From: an uncultured Clostridia bacterium
GTDB lineage: Bacteria; Bacillota; Clostridia; Christensenellales; Borkfalkiaceae
Assembly: GCA_947624225.1 (NCBI GenBank)
Contig: CANQJF010000012.1
Coordinates: 1-48,482 of the forward strand
DNA: 48,482 nucleotides
Direction: 5' to 3'
Both the position numbers and the translations under genes were made by a program. Shown in pieces: positions 22,401-37,400 of the stretch (position 1 is its first letter; each line of letters begins with the position of its first letter). The notes under the pieces were generated by a model. It was not told the DNA's origin. It saw nothing but the letters and a program-made list of their open reading frames with translations, and did not search any database.

Positions 22401-25400
22401 GTGCCGCCCACAACGACTTTGACCGTGTAGCTGTCGCCGTATGTTACGCTCGTCAGATCGGGAACGTCGTTGTAGATCTTGATGGAATCGACCGTGATAT
22501 CCTGCTTCGTGAGGGTGAGATTTGCGGGAACAAACGTGATGTCATAGTTCTTGTTATATTCGTTCTGCTCGATGATCTCGCCATCAATCGCATACGCTGT
22601 GCCGTCGGCATAGTACGGCGCGGCATTCTTGTTGACAAGATACACGCCGATATTGAGACTATTTTTATCCTTTTCCAAAAGTACAGACTCGCCGTCCACA
22701 TGCCACTTCGTATCATCGGGGTTGGGAGCCGTGGTCGCATAGTCCTTGATATAAGGCATGGATTGGTCCTCGACCACAACAGTGATCTTGCGCTGCGTGA
22801 CGTTGAGCGTGCCGTTTTCGACTTCTTCTGCTAAGATGATGTAGTTGGCAAGCTCGATATTCTCGCCCGTGTATGTGACGGTGTACGTGCCGACGTTGCT
22901 GCCCGAAGCGTACTCGGAGCCGTCCTTTTGTACCTTGATATTGTCGCGGAAGGAGGCGATTTGAAGCGCCCAGCCCGAAGTTGCCGCGTCGTCTACGGCC
23001 GAGCTGCCAAATGGCGTCCGGTAGCCCTCTAAGGTGAGCTCGAAGATACCAACCTCGTCGCCGTATGTGATGCTCTTGTCATCGATTTTGACGGTGAGCT
23101 TCGCACGGGTGATGGTGAATTGTGTTTGGATATCTTTCCCCGCATAATCGGTGGTGCCTTCCACATACGCGCGAATCACGTACTCCCCTGCATTTGCGGG
23201 GAATCCGAGCGTCCAATCGCTCGTTATGTAGTCGCCGGCTGCCTTCTTCGCCGCGTACGCATAACTTACCGTACCGAAACTTGCCGCCGCCGTGATCGTA
23301 TAGCTGTCGCCATACACCGCCGTTGCGGGGTTTGAAGTCCAAGCGAGCTTGTTCTCCGCTTGCTTGATCTCCCATCTCACCGTGATCTCCTGCGTATCGA
23401 CCATCATCCAACGGTAGTTCCTGAACATACCGTCTGCAATCTTCAATTGATACTCGTAAGTCCCCGCTTTCGTTTGCCTTGTGAGGCCTTCCGCGGTGTA
23501 GAGACCGGCCGCGCCGAACAGCTCTTTGGAGAAGCTCTCCACGTCGCTCTTTTCGGGGCCTTGCGGAGCGCCCGTGTAGGAGTAGCCCGCTTCGTTCACT
23601 TTCGCTACGACGTCAGCGCTTCTTATCTGCTTCTTGCCGATGATAACGGTCGTCTCGAAGTTGCCCTTCAACGTGTAGTTCGCCGCCTCGGTATAGCTGC
23701 CGTCGGCGCCGACCACACCCGTCGTCAATACGAGTTTCACGCTGTACGTGCCCGCGTCCGTGGGATGCGTATAGCCGTTTGCCATGGGCATAAACAGACG
23801 AATGCCGGCGATCTCGGGGCCTGCGGGGGAAGCGGCGTTCGCCGCGAGGAGACTGTATACAAAGTGGATATAGACGCCCGCGGTGTACTCTTGACCCTCA
23901 TAGTAAGGTATGCCGTTGAAGTAGACGACCGCCTCGTAATCGTCGCCGTAGGTGATGGTCACCGTTCCGAGCTGAGGCTTTTCGTTCATGCCCTGGTTGG
24001 GATTGCCTTCGGCAATTTCGGGGGTGATCGCAAGTCCGCCCTGGATCCGGTCTCCCTCCCCCTCGGGTTCCACATCAAGGTCTGCCGGGGTCAATGTGAG
24101 CTTTCCGTAAACATCAACGATGATGTTATAATTCTTGTTGACCTCGTTCGGCGCGGTTTCAAAATCAATTTGATAGGAAAGTCCGACCGCAAACGGAGCG
24201 CTCTGGTTCAGAACAAGGGTGAGCCCCAACTTTTCTCTATCCTCACCGTACACGGAGGAGTCGTTGGAGGTGTGCCATTTGTCGCTGTCGAGTTCGGGAG
24301 CCTCCTTGGCATATGCCGCGTCGTACACCATCTGCTGGTCCTCGATCACGATCTTGAGCTCGCGCTGCTGCACTTGGATATTGCCGCCCGTAACGTTCAC
24401 AGCCTTGATGACATAGTTGCCGAGTTCCACATCGCCGTTTGTATAGGTAATGGGATAGGTTGAAACAGGGCTGCCGGCCGTATAGCTGTGGCTGAGGGAT
24501 TCGCAGAAGGTGGGCTCATAAGCCGTCCAGCCCGAGCTTGCCGCGTCGTCCGCCATTGTGCCCTCGACCGTGCCGTTATAGGGTGTCTTGTAGCCCGTAA
24601 CGGTGAGAGGGATCGTGCCGAGCTCGTTGCCGTATGTCACCGTGGGGCTGCCGATCTGAACGGTGAGTTCCGCCGCGGTGATGGTAAGAGCGTGTTGGAT
24701 ATCCGCGCCCGCATAATTGGCAGTGGCTTCCACATAAGCGCGGATGACGTACTCCCCTGCATTTGCGGGGAATCCGAGCACCCAATCGTTCATTGTGTAG
24801 TCGTCGGCTGCCTTCTTCGCCGCATACGCATAGCTTACCGTGCCGAACTTTGCCGATGCCGTGATCTCGTAGGGATTTCCGTACATTGCAGTGTAGGATT
24901 GCTCCTCGGTCCAATCGATGGAGTTGGAAGCCTGCAAGATCGCCCAGCTGAGCGTTACGGCCTGCATATCGGTAGAAACCCAGCGATAGTTTACAAATAT
25001 GTCGTTTTTGAGCGTGAGCGTGTATTCGTAAACGCCGACCTCTGTCCTCTGTGCATCGAACCCTCGGGCTGTGTACAGACCTTCTTTGTGGTAGACTTGC
25101 AAGCTGAGTGCTTCGACTTCCTCTTTGAGAAGGCCCAGAGCGCCGCCCGTATAATACTGATCCTTGATCTCGGCTTTGACCTCCTCGCAATTCAATTGCG
25201 CTTTATTCACGACAAATGTTGCGTCTACCGATCCCACAAGCGTGTAGTTCCCCGCGTTCGCTCCTTCCAACGTCAATCTGACGTTGTAAGTGCCTGCATT
25301 CTCGGGCAGAGCCGTACTCATCCCCGCATTGTCCGCAAAGTAGTTGACGCGAATGTTTGCCTCGTCGAGCGTGCTGAATGCGTAGTTGTCTTTCAAAGAC

Positions 25401-28400
25401 TTATTTTCGCCGATGTCGAATGTGACGGCTTCTATTCCGCCGTAGACGGTATCCGCGGCATTGATCTTGTCAATGCGTATTTCTTTTGCGTTGACGGTAA
25501 GCGCACCGGATACAAACGTGATGTTGTAGTTGGCGGTCTTAGCGCCCGTACCGGCCGTGCCGCTGATGACATAGGAGCCGACATTGTATCTTTCCGCTGC
25601 TTCCAAAGTGATCAAGACTTCTATCTCATCGCTGCCGAACAATCCGCCGTTGGTCGCCAAAACTTCCCAAGCGCTTTTGCCTGTGTCGATTTCGGGTTTT
25701 TGGCCGCCTTCGATGTAAGAAACTGCATCGGGCGATTTGATATTTACCGTGATATCCTTTGGAACGACGTGCAACGTACCCGCAACGACTTTTGCCGTGT
25801 AGTTTTGATGCTCGCCGCCTATCGTTACCTCGGCGCCGATCGCTCCTTCATAATCCTTCGCATCGTCACCCGCCTTATATCCGGTGATCGTGTATTTTAC
25901 AGTTACGGGATGGGTGGCTGCACTGTCTTTGTACTTGTCGCCATCGTTCTTGTAGCCGCTCACGACAAACCCATTGCTGCCCGTGGCTTCTTGTCCGTAG
26001 GTGACGGTTGCTTCGTTGATCGTAACGGTCAGAGTGGCTTTTTGGATCGTAAACTGCTTATACTCGTTCGCTTCGGCGTAATCGTTGGTTGCTTCTACAT
26101 GGAAACGGATCCAATAATTCCCCGCATTGACGGGCTGCCCGTCGGTGTAGCCGAGAGATGCGGCAGCGGATGCGTCGCCAAACGCTTCTACCATGGCATA
26201 TGCAATCTTGACCGTGCCGAACTTGGCGCTCGCTTCGAAAGTATACGGGTCGCCATAGATGACGCCTTCCTGTACCACGATGCCTGTAAAGTGGTTTTGG
26301 GTGGCCTGTATCCGCCAAATGAGAGTGATTGCTCCCGTTTCGCCGCCCTGCCAGGTGTAGTTGGCCGTATCGCGCAGACTGACGGAGATGTTGTAGTCTC
26401 CTTGGTTGGTAGCCATGACCATAGCACCCGTCTTGCCCTCTTCACCGGAGACGTACATGAATCTCCATCCTACACTTGACAAGGGTTGCTTAATGCTCAT
26501 CAGCGTGCCGTCAAAATCCACCAGCTCGATACTTTGCTCGATGCCCGTGTAGTAATAGTTCCCTTCATGTTCGCCAGCGGGCACGGCGGGCTTTGCAAGT
26601 GCCTTTTTGGCGATGGTGATCGTTACGTATTTTCCCGTGTTATTCTCGGCGGAGTAGTATGCCGCATAGTTGGCGGTTTGCACCACATACATACGGACAT
26701 GGTAGCTCCCTGCATTGACGGGCAGATCGCTCACCCAGTTTCCGCTGCCGACGGGACAGTACTGCAATTCGACCGCAATGCCGCTGAGCGTTGCGCCGTC
26801 TGTTGTTCCCACGGTTGCCGTTGCCGAAATATCGCGAATGTTGTCCGCATACGTCCAACCCGTCGCACCACCGAAAGCCACCGACGTTGCTTCGCCGCCG
26901 CTCGTGCCGTTCGTGTAGATGTATTGGCCATTGCTCAGCGTCAGCGTCGCGCGCGTAATACTGAACGAAAGCGTTCTTTCTTTGTTTACTTGCTCAGCAT
27001 TTGCGTCGTTATTGGTGTACCAATAGTAGTTATGAGCGGCTGCCTCCGTCAGCGTTGCATGGAACGTGTAAGTGCCGACATTGGTTTGAGGATTGCCTAC
27101 TGCCGTCCAACGGCTGAGCGAATCCGCCTCGACAAATTCGGCCGGTTCGTGCGATTGGCCGTCGTACACCTTGGAGTTGACGGTGATACTGTCGCCGTAG
27201 ATGGGCGCGCGCTGTACGATGCAGAAGCCGGCGACTGTTTTGCCCAGCGCAAAGTTGTCATTTGCGCCGTCGGGCAGACTTACCACAACCGTGTATTTCC
27301 CCGCTTCGATATGCCCGTCACTGCCGAATGCCTCGCCGCTCCACGACTCGCCTGTGTAGCTGAGGATCAGCGAATAGGTGAACAAACTCCCGATTTGCGC
27401 ACTTTCAAGTTTGCTTTCGCCTTGATGTTCGGCGATTGTGTATTCCGGTGCGGACAATCCCGCCGCGGTAAGCGAAGAACTGTAAACGCCCGCCGTAAAG
27501 TCTCTGCCGCCGTTTACCGTAACATCGATCGTGCGCTTGTGCACGGTGTAGGTTTGCACCTCGGTTACCGCCTCGTTGTAATTGTTCGTTGCCGCAACTG
27601 CCACTACCAGCCAATGCTTGCCTGCTTTGGTGAGGTCGTTGGAGCCTCTTGCCGCAAGTTGCGCCGCGGTAAAGCGTTGCCAACCGTTGGATCCGGCGCT
27701 TTCTATCGTGCCCCAAGCGGGAGCGCTCTCTCCCGTTGCCACAAAGTAGATGTAGTAACCCGAAAGATCGCCATCTGCATTTTGTTCGCCGACGGCAGCT
27801 TGAAGGTGATACCAATCGGTGTGCATCGTGCCGTCGTAGTTCCACTCGGACTTGCCCGAGCCTTCGGTTGTTGCCGTCAATTTCAGATTTGTGATCGCCT
27901 TGATCTCGAAGGAGAACAACCTCGTCGCATCCGATGTATCCGACCAGGCGTAGTCGTTGGCGTTCACAAGTCTGGCGCTTATCGTGTTGTACTTAGCAGA
28001 TTCCGTTTGCTTGGCAATGTCCGAGACCGTATAAAGCCCTTCTTCGCCGTACAAGGAGTAAGATTGCTTTTTCAGTTCCTCTGCCTCAGGACTTTGCGGC
28101 CGTGCATTGTAAGTGAGGGGACAGTTTTCATCGATGTAGCCCTGTAATTGGCCCACATCCAAGACAAACTTGTCTATCACAATGCTTGTGTTCGCAGGAA
28201 TCGCCGTGATGCTGCTGTTTTGGGTACCACTTTGATTGAGCTCCACAAATACGCGGTACGTTCCCGCATGGGTAGGCGCCTTCTTCTCATTGTATTCTTG
28301 GGCGCCGTTGACTCTGCCCGTCCAATTCACTTCGAAGAAGGCAACAAAGTCAAACGCACTCGCGTTTGTTCCCGCTTCAATGTTTTTGACCGTGACCTGT

Positions 28401-31400
28401 TCGCCGTCGCGCATGAATGTCGCGGTGTAAGTGACTTTGAAGTCGATCTCCTTGCCGTGATTGTAGGTAAATCCGCTCTCTTTGCCGTCCACGGTCACTT
28501 TCACGTCGCTTATCGTGACCTCGTTGGGAGAGATGAGCAATCTGCCGTTGACAAAGCTCACTTCGTAGTTAGCAAGGTCGTCCGTCTGTACGGTTGCGCC
28601 CGTTACCGTGTAGACGCCCGCATGGATCGCCTCGCCCTGAACGGTGAAACAAACTGTTATGTTGTCCCCGCTGAAAATCTCGTAATAACCGCCTTCCGGA
28701 TCGGCCTCGGCCGTCCAGAACTTCGTGTAATCGGCATCCTTAGAGGATTTATTCCCGATGGAGTATACCTTGTTGCTGAAATAATGCTCGAAGTTGTCGC
28801 TGATATCGATGAGGATCGCGCGTTTTGTCACGGTGAGCGTGCCGCTTGTAACGCTGCCGGCGATCTCGTAGTCGGATAAGCTGTCTCCGAGATTTGCGCC
28901 GTTTACGGTCGCGGTGACGGGTATTTCAGCGTTTGCCTTGGATTGCCCCGGCGCATAATCGGTCGCGCTGAATGCGACTTTGCCTTCAAGCGCCGCGCGG
29001 AGAACTTCCGACAGACTTTCTTCGTCGGTGAATTTCCAACCGCTGACCGTGTAGTCGAATGCGGGCAATGCTTCTCCGTACACCACGCTTGCGTCTTGTA
29101 CGGCGAGCGTGAGCGTCGCCTTTTGGATGGTGAGCTTCACAAACTTTGTCGCCGTCGTCCAGTTCTCGTGACCCGAACTATCCTCGGCAGAGGTTGCGTA
29201 AATGTAATATGTGCCTGCCTTAATCGGCAAATCGGCCTGTTTCTGTGCACCGGCTTCGCTGCCATCGGCATTCAGCAATACATATTGATACGTGATCGCA
29301 GCGCCGAATTTCGATTTTGCGGAGAACGCGATCTCGTCGCCGTAGGTCACCGTTTTCTCTTCGAAATCGACGATCTCATCCGCGCCTTGACCGATCTCGT
29401 AGGTAATCGTGACAACCCCTTCCGATGCGCCCGAGGCGGGATCCCATTCGTAATTCTTGTCGTCTACAAGGCGGATGGTCACCTGATATTGGCCTCTGTT
29501 CACGGCATGGACGTTTACATTGTTGCCTTCGATCCGGATCGTCGCCTCGCTGCCCTCTTTGAGCGTCGCAAGCATCGTAGCACTGTCGTAGCCTTTGATA
29601 ATGTTGTAATGTTCACTGCCGTTGTAGGTGCATTCGCCGCCGTGAGAATCTTCGGGCTGACCCAATACAGGCGCCGCCAACTGCTTCTTGGTGATTTCGA
29701 ATACGGCACCCGCAAAGGAACCGGAAATGCCTTCCGCGGACATCTCGGAGAGTTGAGCGCGCACAAGATAGTACCCCGCGTTGGTGGGCAAGGTCATACT
29801 GCAAGTTAATTTTTCGAGCTCGCCTCTCAGCGATTGATGCGCCGCGTTGTCCATATGGCCATCATCGTACTTTTTGATGAGCTCCAACCATTCCTGATAC
29901 TCGGCTTGATTCTTGAATGTGTAATACATATACACGATCACCGCCGAATTGATCTTGTCGCCGAGCTGATCACTGGATGGCTTGGGCGAATTGACCGCCT
30001 CTTGCCACTCGCCGTACGTCCAGCCCGTTATCGTTACGTGGAAGTCCACCGCGCTGGAATTGACGCTGAACGTAAGCGTAATTTCCGCTCCTTTGGTATT
30101 GACGGAACCGCTCACCGTTGCGACAAGCAAGTAGTCGTGGGCATGCTTGCCCGTGAGGGCGATTGTGGCGGAACCCGTGCCGACGGTAGAGAACTGCATC
30201 ATCATTTTGTCGCCTTTCCCAACCGCCTGCTCGGTTGTATCCGCTCCGGCAAAGAAGTATTTGGTTACATTCATGATGTCTTTGATGTAACCGACAAGCT
30301 GGTTTTCGCCTTGATTGCCCTCGAAAGTGGACAAGTCGAGAGACGTGGAAGCGAAATGAAGCTCGATCTCCTTGGGCGTGATCTTGTAATTAAGCGTGAT
30401 CGCCTCGTTGGCGTCCGACGAACTTGTGCCGAACTTGTAGTCGTACTCTCCGTTATCGTTTTGTTGCAGCGTGATGGTGACGGTGTAGTCGCCGACGCGT
30501 TGCGGAACGGTGGTCCCGAGCTGTGTTTTATCCGCCAACGTTCCCGTGTAGGTGAGTATGGCGTTGGGAACGTGTCCGTCTACCGTGTTGACATACACGG
30601 GTACTGCCGGAATATCCTTGTAGGTGTTATAATCGGCACCGCATTCAAACACATTGTCCGAGACTGTCGCGGAAATGTAGCGGGTGACAACGGTCATGGT
30701 GCCCGTGACGACTTTGACCGTATAGTCGCGGAAGAAGTTGTCTTCTCCCTTGTTGGAAATATCCAACGTAAACACATCGCCCGCATGAGAGTCACCGGAA
30801 ACATATGCGACGTCTCCGTCCTTCATTGCGGTGAACGTGTACTTCACCAGCGGCTTCAAGCCTGCGTTGTCCTTCGCTACCCAACCGGAATAATCGACCG
30901 TTACATACTCGTCGAACTCATCGCCATAGGTGATCGTGCCTTTTGGTTTGAACCCATCGTTCTTGACGCCCACCTTGACGGTTAGCGTTGCGCGCTCGAT
31001 CACATAGATGCCGGCCTTGCCGTTGTACGCATCGCCGTCGCCGCCGCTCCAAACGCCTTGGAACGTGATGTCGTAATTCGAGTTGTTATAGGACGGGGTC
31101 AAGCGGTGTTCTCCCGCACCGGCCAAGTTCTCCGCATCCCCGATTGTGCCATCCACGGTGAAGCTGACGTAAAGGGAACTCAGTGAGTATCCGTTATTCG
31201 GCAACTCGCCGCCTGTGACCGTGAACAGGTTCATCGCTTGGTTTGCGTCAATTGTCGGCCGAATGCCGTCGTAGGTCTTTTTCGCCTTGTCATTGGACCT
31301 GCCGTCTGCAACGGTCAAAGTAAGTTGACGCTTGACGACCGTAAGCGTTCCCTTCTTTGAACCGAGGATCAGATTGTAGTTGTCCGCGGAGAGCACCTCT

Positions 31401-34400
31401 TCCTTGATTTCAATCGCAAAAATCGATTGCGCGGGCGAAGTGTTGCTGTAAGCGCCGGAAGTCGAAGAAGTTGTGGTAAACAACGCCACGGTGTCGGCGT
31501 TGAAGCCTCGGATCACCTCTTCCGCTTGTTCCTCTTTGACAAATCCGCCGTTTTTCAAGTATGCTCCGCCTTCGGTCGCGCTAAACAGCAGACCGATTTC
31601 GAGCGAAGAGAAGGGTTCGCCGTAGATGATTTGTGCATCCTCCGCCTTTACATACAGATTCTTCTTGTTGACCGTGTAGGTAAACATCACGGACTCACGG
31701 CTTGCGCTTGTGCCGCTCCACTCATAATTTTCCGACACAAAGGAGACGACCACCGTGTATTTACCGGCATTGGTCACATTCCATGTCCAACTGTCATTTT
31801 CAAAAGTTGCTCCGGCGTCGACAGACGGCGCGCCGTTGACGTTGAAGGTGATGCTGAGCGCGTCCGTTTTCTTGTGGTCCTGTTCCTTGGTATAACCGTT
31901 CACGGCAAAGGCAAACGGGTCGCCGTCATAGGTTTTGCTACCGTTATTTTGGCCAAACGTGGGCTTTGCGATCTCCTTGCGGGCAATGGTGAATTCTGCC
32001 GTGTCGGTGGAATGATTTGTAAATACTTTTTCGTCCCCGGCATCGAGTTGAATTTCCAATTGATAGTTTTCGTTGTTGCAGGTGACAGTTACGATGTAGT
32101 GGCCCGCGGAAATGGCTTTGTCTGCCGGCTTACCGCCAAGCCGATAGGCATAGCTGAATGCGAACCCTTCCGCATCCGCCGCGATCACCTTGCGGTCGGC
32201 GGAGCCTGAGCCGTTTAACCCTGCTGTTGCCACCACGCGGTATTCGTCGAGATAGTAAACGACGGGCTTGTATGCGGCACCGTTCCAATGCTTGGCGAAA
32301 TCGTCGCCCTGCCTGCTTTGCAGTTCGAGAGAGACGTCTATCGGTTTGGGCGTAATGACCATTTGGACAGACGATGTGCTGGCGATATAGTCGGTACTCG
32401 ACGCCTGCAAGGACACGCGATAGGTGCCGACGGTTATGGGAGCATCTTGCTGCCTCGAACTAAATTCGGCCCCTTCCGTGCCGTATGCGCCTCCTGTCAA
32501 CTTTTCATAAAAAACGGTAAAGGTGATGTCGCCCGAAACGGCCGTCGTGCTTGCCATTTTTTGCGTACCGTCATATACCAGATCCTGCGGCAATACGGGA
32601 CTGACGTTGATACGGGCGCGCCGGATCGTATAGCTACCCTTTATAAACTCGACGACATAGTTCTTGGCGTGCAGATATTTTTCGGCGTCCGAGTCGGTGT
32701 ACACTTTGCCCGTGATATCGTACGGCTCATCATGCGCAGAGTTCGTGCCCAATGTAAGCGAACCTCTTCCGTCGGAGTCGAATTTGATTGCTGTGGTCGT
32801 GTAGGAGAATACAAAGTTTTCATACTTGTTTTTACCGTAGTCTCCCCGAACCAAGGGATTGCCCGTAACAGTTTGCCCGCCCACAAATGTGATTTCTTGA
32901 ATAAGCTGGGTCCCGTCGGTGTCAATTTGATCGTTCCACGCAATAGACTCAGTTTGACCCTTTTCGCTTTGATTGTAGTTATAGCTATTGGTCAATGAAC
33001 CGAATCGGACTTGGATCTTGCGCGCCACAACGGTCATCGTGCCATCCTGATAAGTCACGGTATAGTTGGCAGCGCTGCCGCCTTCGGCAAGCAAGTCTTT
33101 GAAAGCACTTTCGCCCGTAGTAAGGGTGATCGTATACGTGCCGACGCTGCCGTATTGGTAACCGACCTGATATACGTTCTCGTCTTTTGCAATGCGGAAC
33201 GTGGGTTTGGCGTCGCCGAGAATTTTCGCTTGCTCTTCCCCGTTGACAAACCCTGTAACCGTGAAAGTTCTGTTCGCCTCGCCTACTTCTTCGCCGTATA
33301 CGAGTTCGAAACTGCCCGCGGTGACGGTCAACTTGGCCCTTTGAACCGTGAAGTGGTAGGTTTGCGCTACAATTTCATTAAAGTTGTCGTTGCCGTCCAA
33401 CGAGAAGGTGATCTGATACTCGCCTGCCGGCAGGTTCTTCCCGTTTTTAAAAAGCCAGCCCTGATAGCTACCGTAATACTCGCTGAAATCCGCCGTGATC
33501 GTATACGCGGCATACGGAACATAGTCCCTTCCGTCGAGAGGCTTGCGGGACAACGTGATCGTGGGAATGAGTTTATCCGTGCTGCCCGGTTCCTTGCTGA
33601 ACTTGGGCATGGGCAGGACTTCTTTGTCGGTTGCAGTGTTGTATCCGCCGTAAGTCCATTCGTGATTCCAGCTCTCGGAACCGTTGATGCTATACTGCCT
33701 CTCCCACGCGTTATTCGTTGCCTTGTTGATCTTGGCTTCCTGGTAGCCATAGAACGTTTTGTGGTTGGCAAGCTCGAGCTTGTAGTAGATGAAATAGCTG
33801 CCTGCATCGATGATCGTCGGGATTTTGCCCTTTACAACTTCCCCTTGGTGCTTCATCCAAAATGCCGCGGCCGCGGGATCACTACTACTGTATTCCGAAT
33901 CAACGGAGCCGGCTTTCAGTAAGATGAAGCTCCAATCGATGGCCTTTCCGTCGGCGGATGTTGCAAAGCCTGCGGGCGAGTCGCTTTCTTCGGGTTCGTC
34001 CTCGGAATGGTATTGCCCGTCGTGCAGCACATAGTGGTTCTTTTCGTCATAGGGGCGGCCCGCCAATGTTGCGCCCGTTCCCGTGATTTTGCCGTAACCG
34101 TGCAAATCGTTTACTTTGAAACTTGCCTCGGTGATCACATAATTGACTTTGTCGTTGTATTGGATGGAATACTTCTTGTCGTAACCTGTGTTGAACGAGA
34201 ATGTTACCTCATAGCTGCCCACCCCTGCGGTTTGGTTGTCCGAGGAGCTTGTAAACGCACCGGATGTGAGGTTAAATATCTTCTGCCCGGACTTCTCTTC
34301 GTTTTCATAGTCGTTTGCCCAAATATCCCCGATAACGACGCCCAAATCACTCATAATATCGGGAGCGACGCTCAATGTATAGGTGTGAGAATCGGAGGTA

Positions 34401-37400
34401 GTTTTGAATGCTCCCGTGCCGAGCTTGGTGAGATCGAACTTCTTCTCGCTCGTTCCCGCGCCGCCGAGATAGTAGGTGTTTGTCAAATGGGGATTGACCG
34501 TCAGCACAAGGGGCAGGACCTTGACCTCCATGCCGCACTTGCCGTTCTCCGAGTTCTGAACAAACTTGTAGTCGGTCGTTGTGAACCTGTCAAACGCGAG
34601 CTTGATATCGTAGTAGTTTTTCGCGATTCCGTTGACGTCGTCTCCCGCAGTATAGCCGGGCGCGGAAACCGTGATCTTGTCGTCGGCGGCGGAGTATCCG
34701 TCGATTTTACCCGACCCAAGCGTTTCGCCGTCCACAAACCCGTCAAAGGTAAACTTCGAGATGTCGGGAGCCCAATTCTCGGGGAGCGACTCGGAGAAGT
34801 AGATGAAGAAACTGAAAGAAACTTTCACTTCCTTCTGCTCTATCACGACCTTCATGCAGTAAGTTGGGCCGATGAGCGACTCGTGGTTTTTGGCCACCAC
34901 GGCATAGTAGACATAGTATGTGCCGGCATGCGTAAATGCGGGCATTTCCGTTGTCCACTCGTAGCCGCTGTCGGTAATTGCAAGGGTGGCGGGATCGACC
35001 GTCGGATCACCCCATGTCTGAGGATAGCCGCCCGAGACCGCCTTGCGGAAGTAGATTTTGAGGCCGTTTGCATTGCCCGGGGCATTAAACGAAGTCTTGC
35101 CGGTGCCGCCCAATTCGAAGGCCGCCGTTACACCCTTTCCTCCTTGCAACTCATTGGTGTAGTATGTGCCCGTGAACTTGGCTTCCTTAGCCGCGGTGTG
35201 CGCTTGCCCGTCATAGATGGCGCCGTAAGCCTCGGCGCTCACCTTGGTCCCCTCCGCAGTGAATATCTTGGAGGGAACGATCTGATACACCTTGTCTGCC
35301 GCTTCCGTCATGTACACGTCGCCCACGCGAGCCTCCATATCCTGATTCTTGGAATCCCCTCCGGCGGCGCTATGCACAACGGTAATTTTGTAGTTGGCAT
35401 TGTTGCAGGTCACCTTTATGCGGTATCCTCCCACATCGGGATAGGTCGCACTGCCGAGCAGATCGCTTCCGTCTCCGTTGAGGGTGATGATCGTATAAAT
35501 GTCTTTGTCGCCGTTTACAAGCGCGTCACCGGCACCCTGGCGCGAGAGCACGGCGCTTTCGGCGATGTTTTGCAATGCTTCGCCGTATTCGTGGCTTATC
35601 GATGTGATCGTAAGGCGAACCTTGCGCGGGGTGATCGTGATGCCGTTGGATTTACCGTCGAAATACACCTTGTAGTTTCCGTTATCGGCAGTGATGTATC
35701 CATCATCAGCGCTGCTGAAATCAACGTCGCCAAACGCGCCGCCGTCTTGGCGCATTTGCAGCACAAAGACCGCTTTGCCCTCTACCATGTTCTTATAGGA
35801 GCCTACCGTGGTGGCGCCGCTCAAGTCAGTGCGGACGCAGAAATTCTCTTCGTAACCGAGAACAAATCCGCCCGTTACGGCAGCGCCCGAGGTTGCGGCG
35901 TCTACAAGTGTCCAATCGCCGTCTTTATACTGCCAAACTTTGGCCGCATGGGTAAATTCGAGCGCGTCAGAAAACGCCTCGCCGTATTCGTGATCTTTAA
36001 TGGCAGATGCGGTGACCGTGACTTCGCGCGGCCGCATTTCCACCTTGTTATAGCGGCCCGCATCACGCTCTCCGGGAATCTCATAGTTATCCGAATAGTA
36101 TCCCGAAGCCGTACTGCCTTCGGGCATGCCGGCGATATAGAAATAATATTCCCCAACATCGGTAAACGAAATAATTGTCTCAGAGCCTTGGTTTGCCACG
36201 GCGCGCGCTCTGAAATAAACGCGTTCGCCCGTTTGAGAATCCACAAAGTAAACGGATTGCGCCTTGGAGTTGAGCCCGTCCGGATCCCGCGCCTGATCGG
36301 TGCCGTCGTAGGTAAACACAAGTTGCGCTTCGTCCCAAATGAGGCGCTTGTTTTCTTTATTGAGCTTTTGTTTGGTGATTTCGTGCTTGCCCGAACCGGA
36401 GATGGTTACGATGTAATTGGTGGAATTGTATGTATCCTTCTCAATTGCGCCGCCCGCACCGAGTACAATGTAGGTGTCTACCGTGCTCCCCGCGGAAGTA
36501 AGCGTTTTGCCGCCGGCGGGGTTGAGCACCGCCTCCGTGGCCGTCTTGAAGGAAATGAACTTGCCATCGCCGTCGTAAATTTGCTTATTATACGGCCATG
36601 CCCCGATCACGGCGCCGCCGTCATCGACAAACTTGTGAAGATCGTCGCTCGAACCCGAAGCATACCGCCACTGGAAGTTCTCGGATTCGGCGTCGATCTC
36701 GATGCCGTATTCCGAGCTGAAACTGTTGGCTTGCAGGTAGACGTGCCTCTTTGCAATCTCGTAAGTCTTTGTAAGTTTGCTCAAAGAATCCGCGGAGAAT
36801 TGATAGTTTTGCACGTCCCGACGGGGCTGTGGCTTGCCATCCAGCGTAAAGGTGTAGGTGCCCGCATCTTTGAAAGTCGCCGCCGAACCGCCCCTCGTAA
36901 TCGTCGGATTGAGCTGTACTATCCCTTCGTTGCATGCCGCAACGCCGTGGAAGTATACAAAATAGGAGCGCCCTGCACCGTTCGCATTGAAGGATTCGTA
37001 CTGATCGGTGCCGTTGTAGATAAACGAGTCGGAGGCCGCCCAAACAATGTTCACTTCCCTGCGCGTTATCGTATAGGTTGCATCCTCACCGAAATCGAGC
37101 GCGTAATTGAGATAATACTCCGCATAGGCTTCATTCAACGTGAGGTGCAGCACATATGAGCCCGCGTCCGTGGTCGTTGTGACGAAAGTATTGTAGTTTG
37201 TATCGGTATAGGCGTACAGCAGGAAATGATCGAAACTTGTTTTGTCGTCATTGAGCCCGCTGAGGAATTGGTTGGCGTCGGCATAGCCGAAGTTGTAGCT
37301 GCCGCCTTTCTTGATAAGGTTCTGATTCGCGTCAAGCGGGTCGCCGTAAACTTTGCCAAGAGCGTTTGCCTGCAACTTGATTTGATACGGCGTGATGGTA

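Noticed and set aside
34007..37159. Plus-strand ORF of 1,050 codons opposite the giant gene, and many other long antisense ORFs between 20 and 45 kb
   Set aside because: They have no ribosome sites, show no recognisable domains and are composed of the complement of repeat codons. They are shadows of the giant gene's codon usage.
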